Positions 1 to 7,456 of a stretch of 64,000 nt of DNA are shown piece after piece. The position numbers were made by a program, and so were the translations under genes. The stretch comes from Nitrososphaerota archaeon (lineage in GTDB: Archaea; Thermoproteota; Nitrososphaeria; Nitrososphaerales; Gagatemarchaeaceae). Location: the NCBI GenBank assembly GCA_027887045.1, contig JAPCJH010000002.1, positions 62,001 to 126,000 on the forward strand. Direction: 5' to 3'. Position 1 is the first letter of the stretch. Every line of letters starts with the position of its first letter. The notes below the pieces were generated by a model. It ran no database searches and had not been told where the DNA came from. It worked only from the letters and a program-made list of their open reading frames with translations.

Positions 1-1022
1 GGGTGGTCCTGAAGCGGGGGGTCCAAGTCGACCTGAGGGTCTTTGAGAAAGCGGAATACGGAGCGGCCATGCTGTACTTTACCGGGTCGAAGGATCACAA
101 CGTGGCCCTGAGGAATCTGGCGATAGACAGAGGATGGAAGCTGAACGAATACGGGTTGTTCGAGGTGAAGACGGGGGCGAGACTCGCGGGTGGGTCGGAG
201 AAAGAGGTATACAAGAAGTTAGGCCTGACCTACATACCACCCGAACTTCGGGAGGACAGGGGGGAAATAGAAGCGGCGGCGAAGGACGCGCTCCCAAACC
301 TCGTTAAGCTAGACGACTTGAAGGGCGACCTTCAGATGCACAGCACTTGGAGTGACGGGAGAGAGGAGCTCTCGGGGATGGCGAAGGCGGCGAAGGAGAG
401 GGGATATGAGTATATGGCGATAACAGATCATTCGGTCTCCGTGAGGGTCGCCAACGGACTCAGCGAGGAGAGGTTTCTAAGGCAGTGGAAAGATATCGAC
501 AAGCTCAACGACAAGCTCGCGCCGTTTCGCATCCTGAAGGGGGTCGAAGTTGAAATCAAGTCGGATGGTACCCCAGATTTTGACAAGGAGTTTCTCGATG
601 AATTCGATGTCGTTGGAGCTTCCCTGCACCAGAGCTTCAATCAGAGCCCGGAGAAGCTTACCGAGAGGGTTGTCAGGGCGCTTTCGCAACCATCGATCGA
701 CTTTCTTTGCCATCCGACCAACAGACTTCTGGGAAGGAGAGAGGGGAACCGGCTCGACCTGCTCAAGGTTATCAGGACGGCGAAGGAGAACGGAAAGATG
801 CTGGAGATTGACGGGGAACCTCAGAGGCTCGACCTGGACGACGTGTGGGCGAAGAGGGCGATGGAGGAGGGAGTCACTCTGGTCATCGATTCGGACGCGC
901 ACTCGACGGGTCAGCTTGACAACTTGGCTTACGGTGTTTTGGATGGGAGGCGGAGCTGGTTGGAAGCGAAGAACGTGGCCAACACAAGAAGTTTGAAGCA
1001 GTTCCTAAGATTCGTTTCGTGA
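1..1022 (+). CDS. polX: DNA polymerase/3'-5' exonuclease PolX, C-terminal part
   Basis: This is the 3' part of a family X DNA polymerase, a repair polymerase fused to a PHP phosphoesterase domain. The reading frame is open at the window edge, so the catalytic palm and N-terminal HhH regions lie outside. Visible residues 1-100 match the PolX thumb: TGSKDHNVALR is the nucleotide/DNA-binding segment, followed by YIPPELREDRGEIEAA, the usual link to PHP. The PHP domain then runs to the end, with metal-ligand motifs QMHSTWSDG, ITDHS, VEVEI, HPTNR and DSDAH. Full PolX proteins have about 570 residues, so about 230 are missing upstream. The visible GTG at position 3 is probably an internal Val. Family assignment is firm; the role in base-excision repair follows from the family. 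Confidence 0.93.
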   Translation, partial: VVLKRGVQVDLRVFEKAEYGAAMLYFTGSKDHNVALRNLAIDRGWKLNEYGLFEVKTGARLAGGSEKEVYKKLGLTYIPPELREDRGEIEAAAKDALPNLVKLDDLKGDLQMHSTWSDGREELSGMAKAAKERGYEYMAITDHSVSVRVANGLSEERFLRQWKDIDKLNDKLAPFRILKGVEVEIKSDGTPDFDKEFLDEFDVVGASLHQSFNQSPEKLTERVVRALSQPSIDFLCHPTNRLLGRREGNRLDLLKVIRTAKENGKMLEIDGEPQRLDLDDVWAKRAMEEGVTLVIDSDAHSTGQLDNLAYGVLDGRRSWLEAKNVANTRSLKQFLRFVS

Positions 1023-1144
1023 AGTCGCCTCGAACTTAAAGACCTCAGAAGGTGGAGGAATCGTTGCGGGGGTTGCTGGGGCTAATTGTTCCCAGGTAAC
1101 TCTAAACCAGTGGCGGTTAGTAGCTTGCTGCGTCCTTATCTTCG

Positions 1145-1997
1145 GTGTCCGATTACAAAAGTCATTCAAAGAGGCGCAAATATGTTAGTCCACGAACTCA
1201 CAAAGAAGCCATTCGTCTCTATCAGTCTGGTCTCAGTGTGGGAAAAATCAGTAAGAAATTGGGCCTCTCGCGCGAAGGGTTGCGATTGTACCTTCACCAA
1301 TCAGGCGTGAAGTTTCGTCATCAAGTCATCACATATCATCTTCCGGTGGAGAAATTGAATTGTGACGTGGCTCTACAGATCGGACTTCACGCGGGGGAGG
1401 GCTGGATTTCCGATCAATGGGATTGTCCCTCACGACATGGAATCGAGATATGATCAAACTTTGTACTTCGCTCGTCCGTCGCATTCTTGGGGTCGAGCCA
1501 TGCGTAACTGAGAATCCAGATAATACGACCACAATTCGATCCGGCCAGAAGCCTGTGAAAGATTTCTTCCTGAATATGGGTTTCCCTCGAGGGAGAAAGG
1601 CCGGTATTGTGAGACTACCGAGTCTAATCATGAATTCGGAGAATAGAGAGATTGTCAAAGCGACCTTAAGGGGCTTGTTCAGTTCGGATGGATGTTTCCA
1701 TCATGACGGAAATTCAGGAGAGTGCAGGTTCGAGGTGTCAAGTAAGTTTCTTCGTGACGATTTTGTACATCCTAGCAAGCGATTGGGGTACGACTTCAGG
1801 AGCTACACCTACATGCATCACAACGGCATAACAAGTTACCCTCACACACAGCGTACCTGGGAACGAGACTGAATGTGAAGAAGTGGATGGATGATGTAGG
1901 TTCGATGGCTGATTTGCACGTTCTGAGGTATGAGAAGTGGAAGCGACGGGTTTTCCCCGATGAAACGACTAATGAATCAGCGAGCAACACTTTTTGA
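1145..1997 (+). pseudogene. Frameshifted LAGLIDADG homing endonuclease
   Basis: This is a decayed free-standing homing endonuclease read in three successive frames. Frame one (1145-1453) begins with a helix-turn-helix-like stretch (EAIRLYQSGLSVGKISKKLG) and the first LAGLIDADG motif, LQIGLHAGEGWIS. Frame two (about 1417-1872) continues with the second motif, LRGLFSSDGCF. Frame three (about 1850-1997) supplies the usual C-terminus, ending VGSMADLHVLRYEKWKRR before a TGA. At least two indels are needed to join these parts, so the gene is probably dead. It ends 24 bp before the start of tRNA-Leu and points the same way. The same arrangement recurs at tRNA-Glu with an intact copy. Sequencing error is a less likely alternative because two separate shifts are required. 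Confidence 0.75.
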
Positions 1998-2021
1998 CGG
2001 CCTCTTTTCACTCTCCAAGAT

Positions 2022-2152
2022 GCGGGGGTAGCCAAGTCTGGCCAACGACGTCGCAAGACGGTGGAGGCGTGGGACTTAAGTCCGCAGGAGGAAGGAAATG
2101 CAAAGAAATCCCATCCCTTAGGGGTTCGTGGGTTCAAATCCCACCCCCCGCA
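2022..2152 (+). tRNA. tRNA-Leu(TAA) with anticodon intron and D-loop insert
   Basis: The acceptor strands are GCGGGGG (2022-2028) and CCCCCGC (2145-2151), with discriminator A at 2152 and no encoded CCA. The T-arm is GTGGG-TTCAAAT-CCCAC. The anticodon stem TGGGA/TCCCA encloses loop C-T-TAA-G, then an intron of about 27 nt (2081-2107) at the canonical 37/38 site. A class II variable arm follows, as expected for Leu. The D-loop is also enlarged by about 16 nt and contains a perfect 4-bp hairpin with a GCAA tetraloop (2049-2060). The second insert may be a non-canonical intron; no clear bulge-helix-bulge was drawn for it. Confidence 0.92.
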
Positions 2153-2326
2153 TTAGTTTTTTGTTTTGTAACATCAGCAAATCGTGGAATGTGATTTGAT
2201 TGAACCTTGATGCTCCGTACGCAAACACTGCCCCTACTCCTCAACTCAAAGCTTCGGGTTGAGATACGCTGATGATCTTTCCGTTGTAACTGCCCAAAAC
2301 AAAAATGGAGGTAGGGGACTTTTCCC

Positions 2327-2749
2327 CTACTTCTTCTCGTAAATCTTGCCCCAAGCTTCGCCTTTGGCTTGGTCCCCCGACCCTTCTACCCAGCCCTTCA
2401 TCGTGTTGAGCCAGGCTAGTTTCGGGGATGTCGACATGAAGTGAACCTCACCTGTCCATTCCGCGGTGGTGGGACCTGTGGCCTTACCCGTCCCGCCGCC
2501 CCACACGGCAGCGAAGTCTCCTTCCATCGTGTTCATGATGCCTTTCATTTGCCATTCGTTGGAGCCATCAGTCTTCAGCGTGTAGTTGACTGTGGTCATT
2601 CCCACGCCGTTGAGCTTCCCTTTCAGTTGGGAAGTGCTGTTCTGTTCCAGCTTTATTCCAGACTCCGAGATGTCGCGCACGGTTGTCGTCACTGTTTTGT
2701 CATGGACCTCCATGATCAGTTCACCCTTTGTCTTTTCGCTAGCTTGCAT
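2327..2749 (-). CDS. Hypothetical 140-residue soluble protein
   Basis: I do not recognise this family. The protein has no signal peptide or membrane helix. It is rich in alternating Thr, Val and Gly with periodic beta-type stretches (VHDKTVTTTVRDI, GVGMTTVNYTLKTD, GDFAAVWGGGTGKATG), which suggests a small beta-barrel or lipocalin-like fold. Tryptophans recur in the second half (WQMK, WGGG, WTGE, WLNT, WVEG). A TATA-like element about 26 bp upstream of the ATG suggests a leaderless single-gene transcript. The neighbours (tRNA-Leu downstream, a DUF998 protein upstream) give no clue to function. Codon use looks like the surrounding genes. Confidence 0.7.
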   Translation of the reverse strand: MQASEKTKGELIMEVHDKTVTTTVRDISESGIKLEQNSTSQLKGKLNGVGMTTVNYTLKTDGSNEWQMKGIMNTMEGDFAAVWGGGTGKATGPTTAEWTGEVHFMSTSPKLAWLNTMKGWVEGSGDQAKGEAWGKIYEKK

Positions 2750-2774
2750 TTTCGAAAAAAATGACGCTCGAGTC

Positions 2775-2782
2775 TATATAAC
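2775..2782 (-). promoter_or_regulatory. TATA box for the 140-residue hypothetical gene
   Basis: On the minus strand the sequence reads GTTATATAGAC, centred about 28 bp before the ATG at 2749. That spacing puts transcription start at or just before the start codon, as in leaderless archaeal genes. Confidence 0.6.
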
Positions 2783-2874
2783 TCTTCGTCGGACTGGTCA
2801 TGTTACAATCTTTCTGTTGCAGGCCCATCTGGATGGATTCGCACCTGAAGTTCAATGTCCGCCCGCGCGCAAGC

Positions 2875-3477
2875 CTAAGCGCTCGCATTGTCCAGGGACA
2901 TAAGGTGTCCTCCGAATCCGATCACCCACAGGAGAACTGGGTACACGATCATCCTCTCCATCCCCCCTGGCCCAAGACCCAAGTAGATCTCTCCGACGTA
3001 CAGGACGAGGGACACCAGGGTGAAAAGACCGAGGATTACTGAAAGGTAGGTCAATGGTGGTTTCTCAACTCTATAGGCGGCAATCGCGGAGAGCCCAGCA
3101 AACAAGAAGACTATGAGCGAGAAGATACTGTGGAATATGCCGGTGGTCTCGGGGAAGGTGCCTACCCCTACAGCGCCGACCCCTGCTATTGCACCCAACG
3201 CGATGAACAGTTTGGAGAAGGAAGCGCGTTTGAGGAGGTAGGCGGCGATGATGAAGAGTACACCTAGAATCACGATTGAGCCGTTGAAGATTGTGGAGGA
3301 CGGTTGGAATATCTGACATGTGGAGCCGCAAGTTGCACCCAGGTCGCTCACTGTGTTGGTTGCAACGTTGTAATTTGGATAGAAAATCTCGGCAAGTATC
3401 AGACCTATACCATACTGCGCGCCGCCCACAAAAATCAGAGCACCTGCCTTGACGGCCGGTCCCGCCATTGCTGTCAA
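2875..3477 (-). CDS. DUF998-family integral membrane protein
   Basis: A 200-residue membrane protein with about six hydrophobic helices. The first helix (GALIFVGGAQYGIGLILAEI) is followed by the family signature FYPNYNVATNTVSDLG, typical of DUF998 proteins in archaea and actinobacteria. Later helices follow around residues 60-75, 85-100, 110-130, 140-160 and 170-190. An extra Cys pair, GATCGSTCQ, sits in the first outward-facing loop. The function of DUF998 is not known. It stands alone, transcribed away from the M20 peptidase gene, with a weak AT-rich promoter just upstream of the start. Confidence 0.85.
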   Translation of the reverse strand: MTAMAGPAVKAGALIFVGGAQYGIGLILAEIFYPNYNVATNTVSDLGATCGSTCQIFQPSSTIFNGSIVILGVLFIIAAYLLKRASFSKLFIALGAIAGVGAVGVGTFPETTGIFHSIFSLIVFLFAGLSAIAAYRVEKPPLTYLSVILGLFTLVSLVLYVGEIYLGLGPGGMERMIVYPVLLWVIGFGGHLMSLDNASA

Positions 3478-3622
3478 AGGGTTGGATTGGTCTTAAAAAC
3501 TTGATTCACGGCGACCGGAGTTTCCTTCTGTGGAAAGAGCGACACTGCCGGTCCCCTGGTTGCGCTAAATCAAGGACACGGAGAACTTATTATCCCTCGA
3601 CGAAAGTTCGTAGCAAAGAATC

Positions 3623-4816
3623 ATGAGTGGGCTGCTGGCTGATGCGAAGAAAATCGAACCAGAGATCCTTAAGATTCGTCGATGGGTCCACCAAAATCCG
3701 GAACTGTCCTATCATGAAAAGGAGACCGCGAAGCTCGTCGCGAGAGAACTGGAGAAGCTCGGGATAGAGGTGAAGACGGGGGTGGGCGGGACGGGCGTGC
3801 TCGGAATACTGAAGGGAAGCAAACCGGGTCGGGTCGTCGCCCTTCGTGCTGACATGGACGCGCTGCCGGTCGACGAGAGGTCGAACGTACCTTTCAAGTC
3901 CAAGGTGCCGGGGGTCATGCACGCCTGCGGTCACGACACGCACGTCGCCATGCTGTTGGGGACCGCGATGCTCCTCGCTAAACACAGGGATGAACTTCAT
4001 GGAACGGTGAAATTCCTCTTTCAACCTGCTGAGGAACACGGGGGGAAGGGGGGCGCCGAGCCCATGATCGAGGATGGGGTCATGGAGAATCCGAAGGTTG
4101 ACTTCGTCTTCGGACTCCACATCAGCAACAGGGTCCCATCCGGAACTTTCGGGTTGAGGGCTGGGGCATTCATGGCCGCGCCCGATTCATTCAAGATCAA
4201 GATTGTCGGAAGAGGGGGCCACGGCTCCGCACCGCAGGAAACCGTCGACCCGATCTTCGTGGCAGCGCAGGTGATTAACGCGCTTCAGGGTGTTTCCAGC
4301 AGGATGATAGACCCCGTGAAGCCCTTCGTGATCTCCGTCTGTTCGATTCACGCGGGCACCAAGGACAACGTCATCCCGGATGAGGCCATGCTATCGGGGA
4401 CGATCCGGACGCTTGACGATCGGACGAGGAAGAGGGCGATCGATAAGGTAAGGGGTACCACAAACGCTGTCTGCCGTGCGTTCGGTGCTTCGGCGGAGAT
4501 CAGTTTCATGGAGGACGCGTACCCGATCACCTACAACGATGACCGAGTCACTGGGGTGGTCTTCCGGTTGCTAGGAGGAATTCCCGGAATGAAGACCCGC
4601 GAGATCGAGCCCGTCCTGGGCGGGGAGGATTTCTCCAGATTCATGGAAAAAGCCCCAGGGACATTCTACTTCTTGGGGACCCACAACAAAGCAAAGGGGT
4701 GCGTCTATCCGAACCACAGCTCAAGGTTCAAGGCAGACGAGGACGTGCTGAAGTATGGGGCCGTATCTCTGGCGAAGCTCGCAATGGAGTTTTCGCGGAA
4801 GAAGGCGACCCGATAA
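3623..4816 (+). CDS. M20-family metal-dependent amidohydrolase/carboxypeptidase
   Basis: A 397-residue zinc hydrolase of the M20D group, which removes N-acyl or aromatic groups from amino acids (hippurate hydrolase, thermostable carboxypeptidase CpsA type). Metal-site motifs are HACGHDTHVAM (residues 100-110), PAEEHGGKGG with the catalytic Glu pair (135-139), LHISNRVPSG, and VLGGEDFSRFM near the C-terminus. The dimerisation domain lies between (about 180-300), opening with GRGGHGSAPQETVDP. There is no signal peptide, so it is cytoplasmic. It is followed after 23 bp by an MBL-fold hydrolase on the same strand, probably co-transcribed. The exact substrate cannot be read from the sequence. Confidence 0.92.
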   Translation: MSGLLADAKKIEPEILKIRRWVHQNPELSYHEKETAKLVARELEKLGIEVKTGVGGTGVLGILKGSKPGRVVALRADMDALPVDERSNVPFKSKVPGVMHACGHDTHVAMLLGTAMLLAKHRDELHGTVKFLFQPAEEHGGKGGAEPMIEDGVMENPKVDFVFGLHISNRVPSGTFGLRAGAFMAAPDSFKIKIVGRGGHGSAPQETVDPIFVAAQVINALQGVSSRMIDPVKPFVISVCSIHAGTKDNVIPDEAMLSGTIRTLDDRTRKRAIDKVRGTTNAVCRAFGASAEISFMEDAYPITYNDDRVTGVVFRLLGGIPGMKTREIEPVLGGEDFSRFMEKAPGTFYFLGTHNKAKGCVYPNHSSRFKADEDVLKYGAVSLAKLAMEFSRKKATR

Positions 4817-4839
4817 GACGGACTCGTGACGCTGCCAAA

Positions 4840-5742
4840 TTGAGCGCGGAGAAAGTCAACGAGAGAGTTTACCTGCTTGACACAATGGCTCTCGGACAGC
4901 CTGGAACGGTCGCCGCTTATCTAATCAAGGGTCCCAAACCGGCGCTCGTCGACTGCGGGTACGCGTCCTCTTTCCGGACGGTACTTGAAGAGATCACAAA
5001 GCTAGGTGTTCCCCCAAACGAGATACGATACCTCATCCCAACACACGTTCACCTCGACCACGCGGGTGCGGCGGGAGCCCTGCTCAAGGAGATGCCTAGG
5101 GCGGAAGTCCTCGCCCACGGGAATGCGGTCCCCCACCTCGTGGATCCGCGCAAATTGATTCAGAGCGCGACCCGGCTATTCGGCGAAGCTATCATGGAGG
5201 CTTACGGCTCCCCCACCGCGATTCCAGCTGAGAGAGTCACCGTTCTGGGGGACCAACAGCAATTGGACCTCGGAGATCGAATGACTGTCACGGTGCTTTA
5301 CGCGCCGGGACACGCGCCTCATCAGGTCGCTCTTCTGCTGGAAGAGGAGAAGTTGTTGCTGACGGCGGACGCCGTCGGGATTGTCTATCCCAACATGAAG
5401 ATACTGATACCGACCACTCCGCCACCAAACTTCGAGCCCGAAAAACTCCTTCACACAGTGGACATGCTCGTCCAGACGACACCGGTGTCTTTGCTGGTTC
5501 CACACTTCGGAATCAGGAGCGACGTAGACAAGGTCTTCGAGCAGACCAAAAGCCGGGTCTCCGCCTGGCTCGACAAAGTCACCGCGATGAGGAGTCGGGG
5601 TCTGAGCTTTGATGACATTGTTGACGCGATGACCACCGAAGTCGAAACCGAAGCGGGTTCAGAGCTGCCGATATACGCACGACTATCAGTTAGGGTCAGC
5701 GTCGCTGGGATAACGCACTATTTGGAACACCGTCCGGATTGA
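4840..5742 (+). CDS. MBL-fold metallo-hydrolase
   Basis: A metallo-beta-lactamase-fold hydrolase of about 300 residues. The binuclear zinc motif THVHLDHAG is present, followed by VLYAPGHAPHQVALL (third-ligand His), LLTADAVG (bridging Asp) and VPHFG (last His). This is the glyoxalase II-like branch with a helical C-terminal tail (about 230-300). The frame stays open upstream to 4699, but that would overlap the M20 gene by more than 100 bp. The TTG at 4840 fits best because the conserved protein begins just after it (ERVYLLDTMALGQPGT). TTG starts are common in this window. The substrate is unknown. Confidence 0.87.
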   Translation: MSAEKVNERVYLLDTMALGQPGTVAAYLIKGPKPALVDCGYASSFRTVLEEITKLGVPPNEIRYLIPTHVHLDHAGAAGALLKEMPRAEVLAHGNAVPHLVDPRKLIQSATRLFGEAIMEAYGSPTAIPAERVTVLGDQQQLDLGDRMTVTVLYAPGHAPHQVALLLEEEKLLLTADAVGIVYPNMKILIPTTPPPNFEPEKLLHTVDMLVQTTPVSLLVPHFGIRSDVDKVFEQTKSRVSAWLDKVTAMRSRGLSFDDIVDAMTTEVETEAGSELPIYARLSVRVSVAGITHYLEHRPD

Positions 5743-5759
5743 GTCTTGTTTTGCCGTCG

Positions 5760-6098
5760 TCAGTGGGAGGGTTTCAATGATGCGTAGAGTGGACCGCCGA
5801 GGAATTCGTTGATCCTCCGGGTTGTGAAATCTACACCTCTGGGGTCCCCGGTCAGCACGTGCTTGATTTCCCCTCCATCAAGTTCCAAGAAGACCTGAGG
5901 GACGAGGTAGTCTTCCGTCCAGTCTCCGTACTGCTTCACGATCTCGTCTGCTCTCGCCTCGTCTTCCGTGTCTATATCGTAAAGTCGACATGTTATCCCC
6001 AGCTCTGAGGCGGCCCTCTTGAACGAATCCACCGCTATGGGAACGCAGTGCGGACACCATTTCGCGTACACTACATGGAAGGCGACTGCCTTTGGCAA
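5760..6098 (-). CDS. Thioredoxin-like protein with CPHC motif
   Basis: A 112-residue cytoplasmic protein with a thioredoxin-fold pattern. It has strand VVYAKW followed by the active-site motif CPHC, helix VDSFKRAASELG, strand CRLYDID, and a conserved cis-Pro region, LVPQVFLELDGGEIKHVLTG. The Cys pair sits at about residues 15-18, very near the N-terminus, as in small glutaredoxin-like archaeal proteins. It may reduce disulfides or act as a redox adaptor; the partner is not evident. The gene lies convergent to the MBL hydrolase and just downstream of a metalloprotease gene on the same strand. Confidence 0.8.
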   Translation of the reverse strand: MPKAVAFHVVYAKWCPHCVPIAVDSFKRAASELGITCRLYDIDTEDEARADEIVKQYGDWTEDYLVPQVFLELDGGEIKHVLTGDPRGVDFTTRRINEFLGGPLYASLKPSH

Positions 6099-6125
6099 GA
6101 TGAAGAGAAGGCCGAATCGCGTTCG

Positions 6126-6656
6126 CTATTTAGTCTTCGGCGTTCTTACCGTCCTCGATTTCCTTTCTGCCTTGCTTTGGTCCACTCCGAGGTTCGTCAA
6201 CATCCGCCCGAACTCCTTCTTGCTCACCCACTCCACCTTCAGGTAGTCCACTATCTCGTCCTCGCTCATCCCGATCCTGCGTGCTTCCCCCACGGCGACG
6301 GCGTAAGCCTCGATTTCGGTCGGCCTGTCGACGTAACTGTATCTCTTGTCGTAGAGTTCTTTCCCTCTTTGGAACTGCCCAACGTGAACAAGTTCATGGA
6401 TCAAATCGAGGTATAGATGGCGCTCGTCTGCCGTGTCTAGGTAGGGTTGGCAGAGTATGATGTCCCCCGTATCGTTGTCGACCCTGAGATAGCCCTCCCT
6501 CTGCACCAACAAGACCTTCACTTGTCTCAACACATTACCAGAGTCGCGTCCAAATATTTTCTTCACCGCTCCGACGCTTTCGAAACCCGCGAACAGTTCG
6601 GTGAATTGGAACGCTTCACCCCTCACGTTGCGCCTAATCGACACGCGGAGGTCCAT
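6126..6656 (-). CDS. Small HExxH zinc metalloprotease-like protein
   Basis: A protein of about 176 residues with the gluzincin-type motif HELVHVGQFQRGKELYDKRYSYVDRPTEIEAYA: the HExxH zinc site, then a conserved Glu about 20 residues later that could be the third ligand. The N-terminal half (RVSIRRNVRGEAF, VGAVKKIFGRDS) and the basic C-terminal tail (SKAERKSRTVRTPKTK) are not recognised. There is no signal peptide. I chose the ATG at 6656; a GTG at 6677 adds seven residues. The thioredoxin-like gene follows 28 bp downstream on the same strand. Function beyond metal-dependent hydrolysis is unknown. Confidence 0.72.
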   Translation of the reverse strand: MDLRVSIRRNVRGEAFQFTELFAGFESVGAVKKIFGRDSGNVLRQVKVLLVQREGYLRVDNDTGDIILCQPYLDTADERHLYLDLIHELVHVGQFQRGKELYDKRYSYVDRPTEIEAYAVAVGEARRIGMSEDEIVDYLKVEWVSKKEFGRMLTNLGVDQSKAERKSRTVRTPKTK

Positions 6657-6700
6657 GGGTTGACGCCTAGCCTGCACCCTTCAGAAACATAGGCCGAGGG

Positions 6701-7456
6701 TCATCCATTCGAGAGGACCTCCTTCGCGTATGCCCTCTTGAAACCTCTCTCATAATAGAACCGCTCCACGTCATCGGACCTGAAGGTTTGAAGAATCATT
6801 GCGTCTTTGCGTTTGAGGACGTATTCATGCGCAGTCGACAAGAGGGTACTCGCCACTCCCTTGCCTCTCTTTTCGGGGACCGTACCCACGCAGTACACTC
6901 CGATGTAGCCGTTCTTCCTATACGTCGCGAGCGTTCCTGATGGAGACCCTTTGTGGGTCGCGAGAAAGAACTTGCTCCGTCCCCTCTTTGTTGCGCGTTT
7001 GACGCTGCTCAGGACTTGCGGAAGAAGAAATTCGTCTCCGTAAAAGGCTCTGAGATACGTTCGGGACCATAACTCAAGCTGGCCTTCCCCAACTTGCCGG
7101 CAAATGATCCCCTGGCCGCGTTCAAACTTGGGTCTCCGCAATTCGAGAACCACGAGCTCATCTTTGGGACGAAAGCCTAGAAGCGATAGTGAGGTCCGGA
7201 GCTTCTTGAATCTCTGCAGCTTCTGCACGAAGAACGAAGGGGGGACTCGGCGGGCCCTAAACTTCTCGATCGCTTCAAGAAGCGCTTGCCCGGGCAGAGG
7301 GGGAGGTTTCAAGAAGACGACGTGATTGAAGAGCGGCTCTGGAAATTCCCTGGAATAGAGGCCAATGGCGCCTGTTGTGGGACGAAACAATTTGGCCCAG
7401 TTCGACCACCAGCCAATCTCATTGTACTCGTCCGCGAGTTCAATTCTCTGCGTCAA
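6701..7456 (-). CDS. GNAT-family N-acetyltransferase
   Basis: A 251-residue protein with a C-terminal GNAT domain (about 120-251). The acetyl-CoA loop is KRGKGVASTLLSTAHEYVL, preceded by the strand GYIGVYCVGTVP and followed by FYYERGFKRAY, the usual final GNAT strand. The N-terminal 110 residues (EIGWWSNWAKLF, FNHVVFLKPPPL) form a second, degenerate GNAT-like or substrate domain. The acceptor may be a small molecule or a protein; nothing in the sequence decides. The 5' end overlaps the 3' end of cysS by 17 bp on the same strand, so the two are very probably translated from one message. Confidence 0.83.
   Translation of the reverse strand: MTQRIELADEYNEIGWWSNWAKLFRPTTGAIGLYSREFPEPLFNHVVFLKPPPLPGQALLEAIEKFRARRVPPSFFVQKLQRFKKLRTSLSLLGFRPKDELVVLELRRPKFERGQGIICRQVGEGQLELWSRTYLRAFYGDEFLLPQVLSSVKRATKRGRSKFFLATHKGSPSGTLATYRKNGYIGVYCVGTVPEKRGKGVASTLLSTAHEYVLKRKDAMILQTFRSDDVERFYYERGFKRAYAKEVLSNG

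Noticed and set aside
477-902. Long antisense frames across polX, nuoL, atpI and other G+C-rich genes
   Set aside because: Shadow frames caused by high G+C at third positions; each lies inside a gene with clear family motifs.
4699-4839. Upstream extension of the MBL hydrolase into the M20 gene
   Set aside because: It would overlap the M20 coding region by over 100 bp and the extra residues (QLKVQGRRGRAEVWGRIS) look like an out-of-frame reading.
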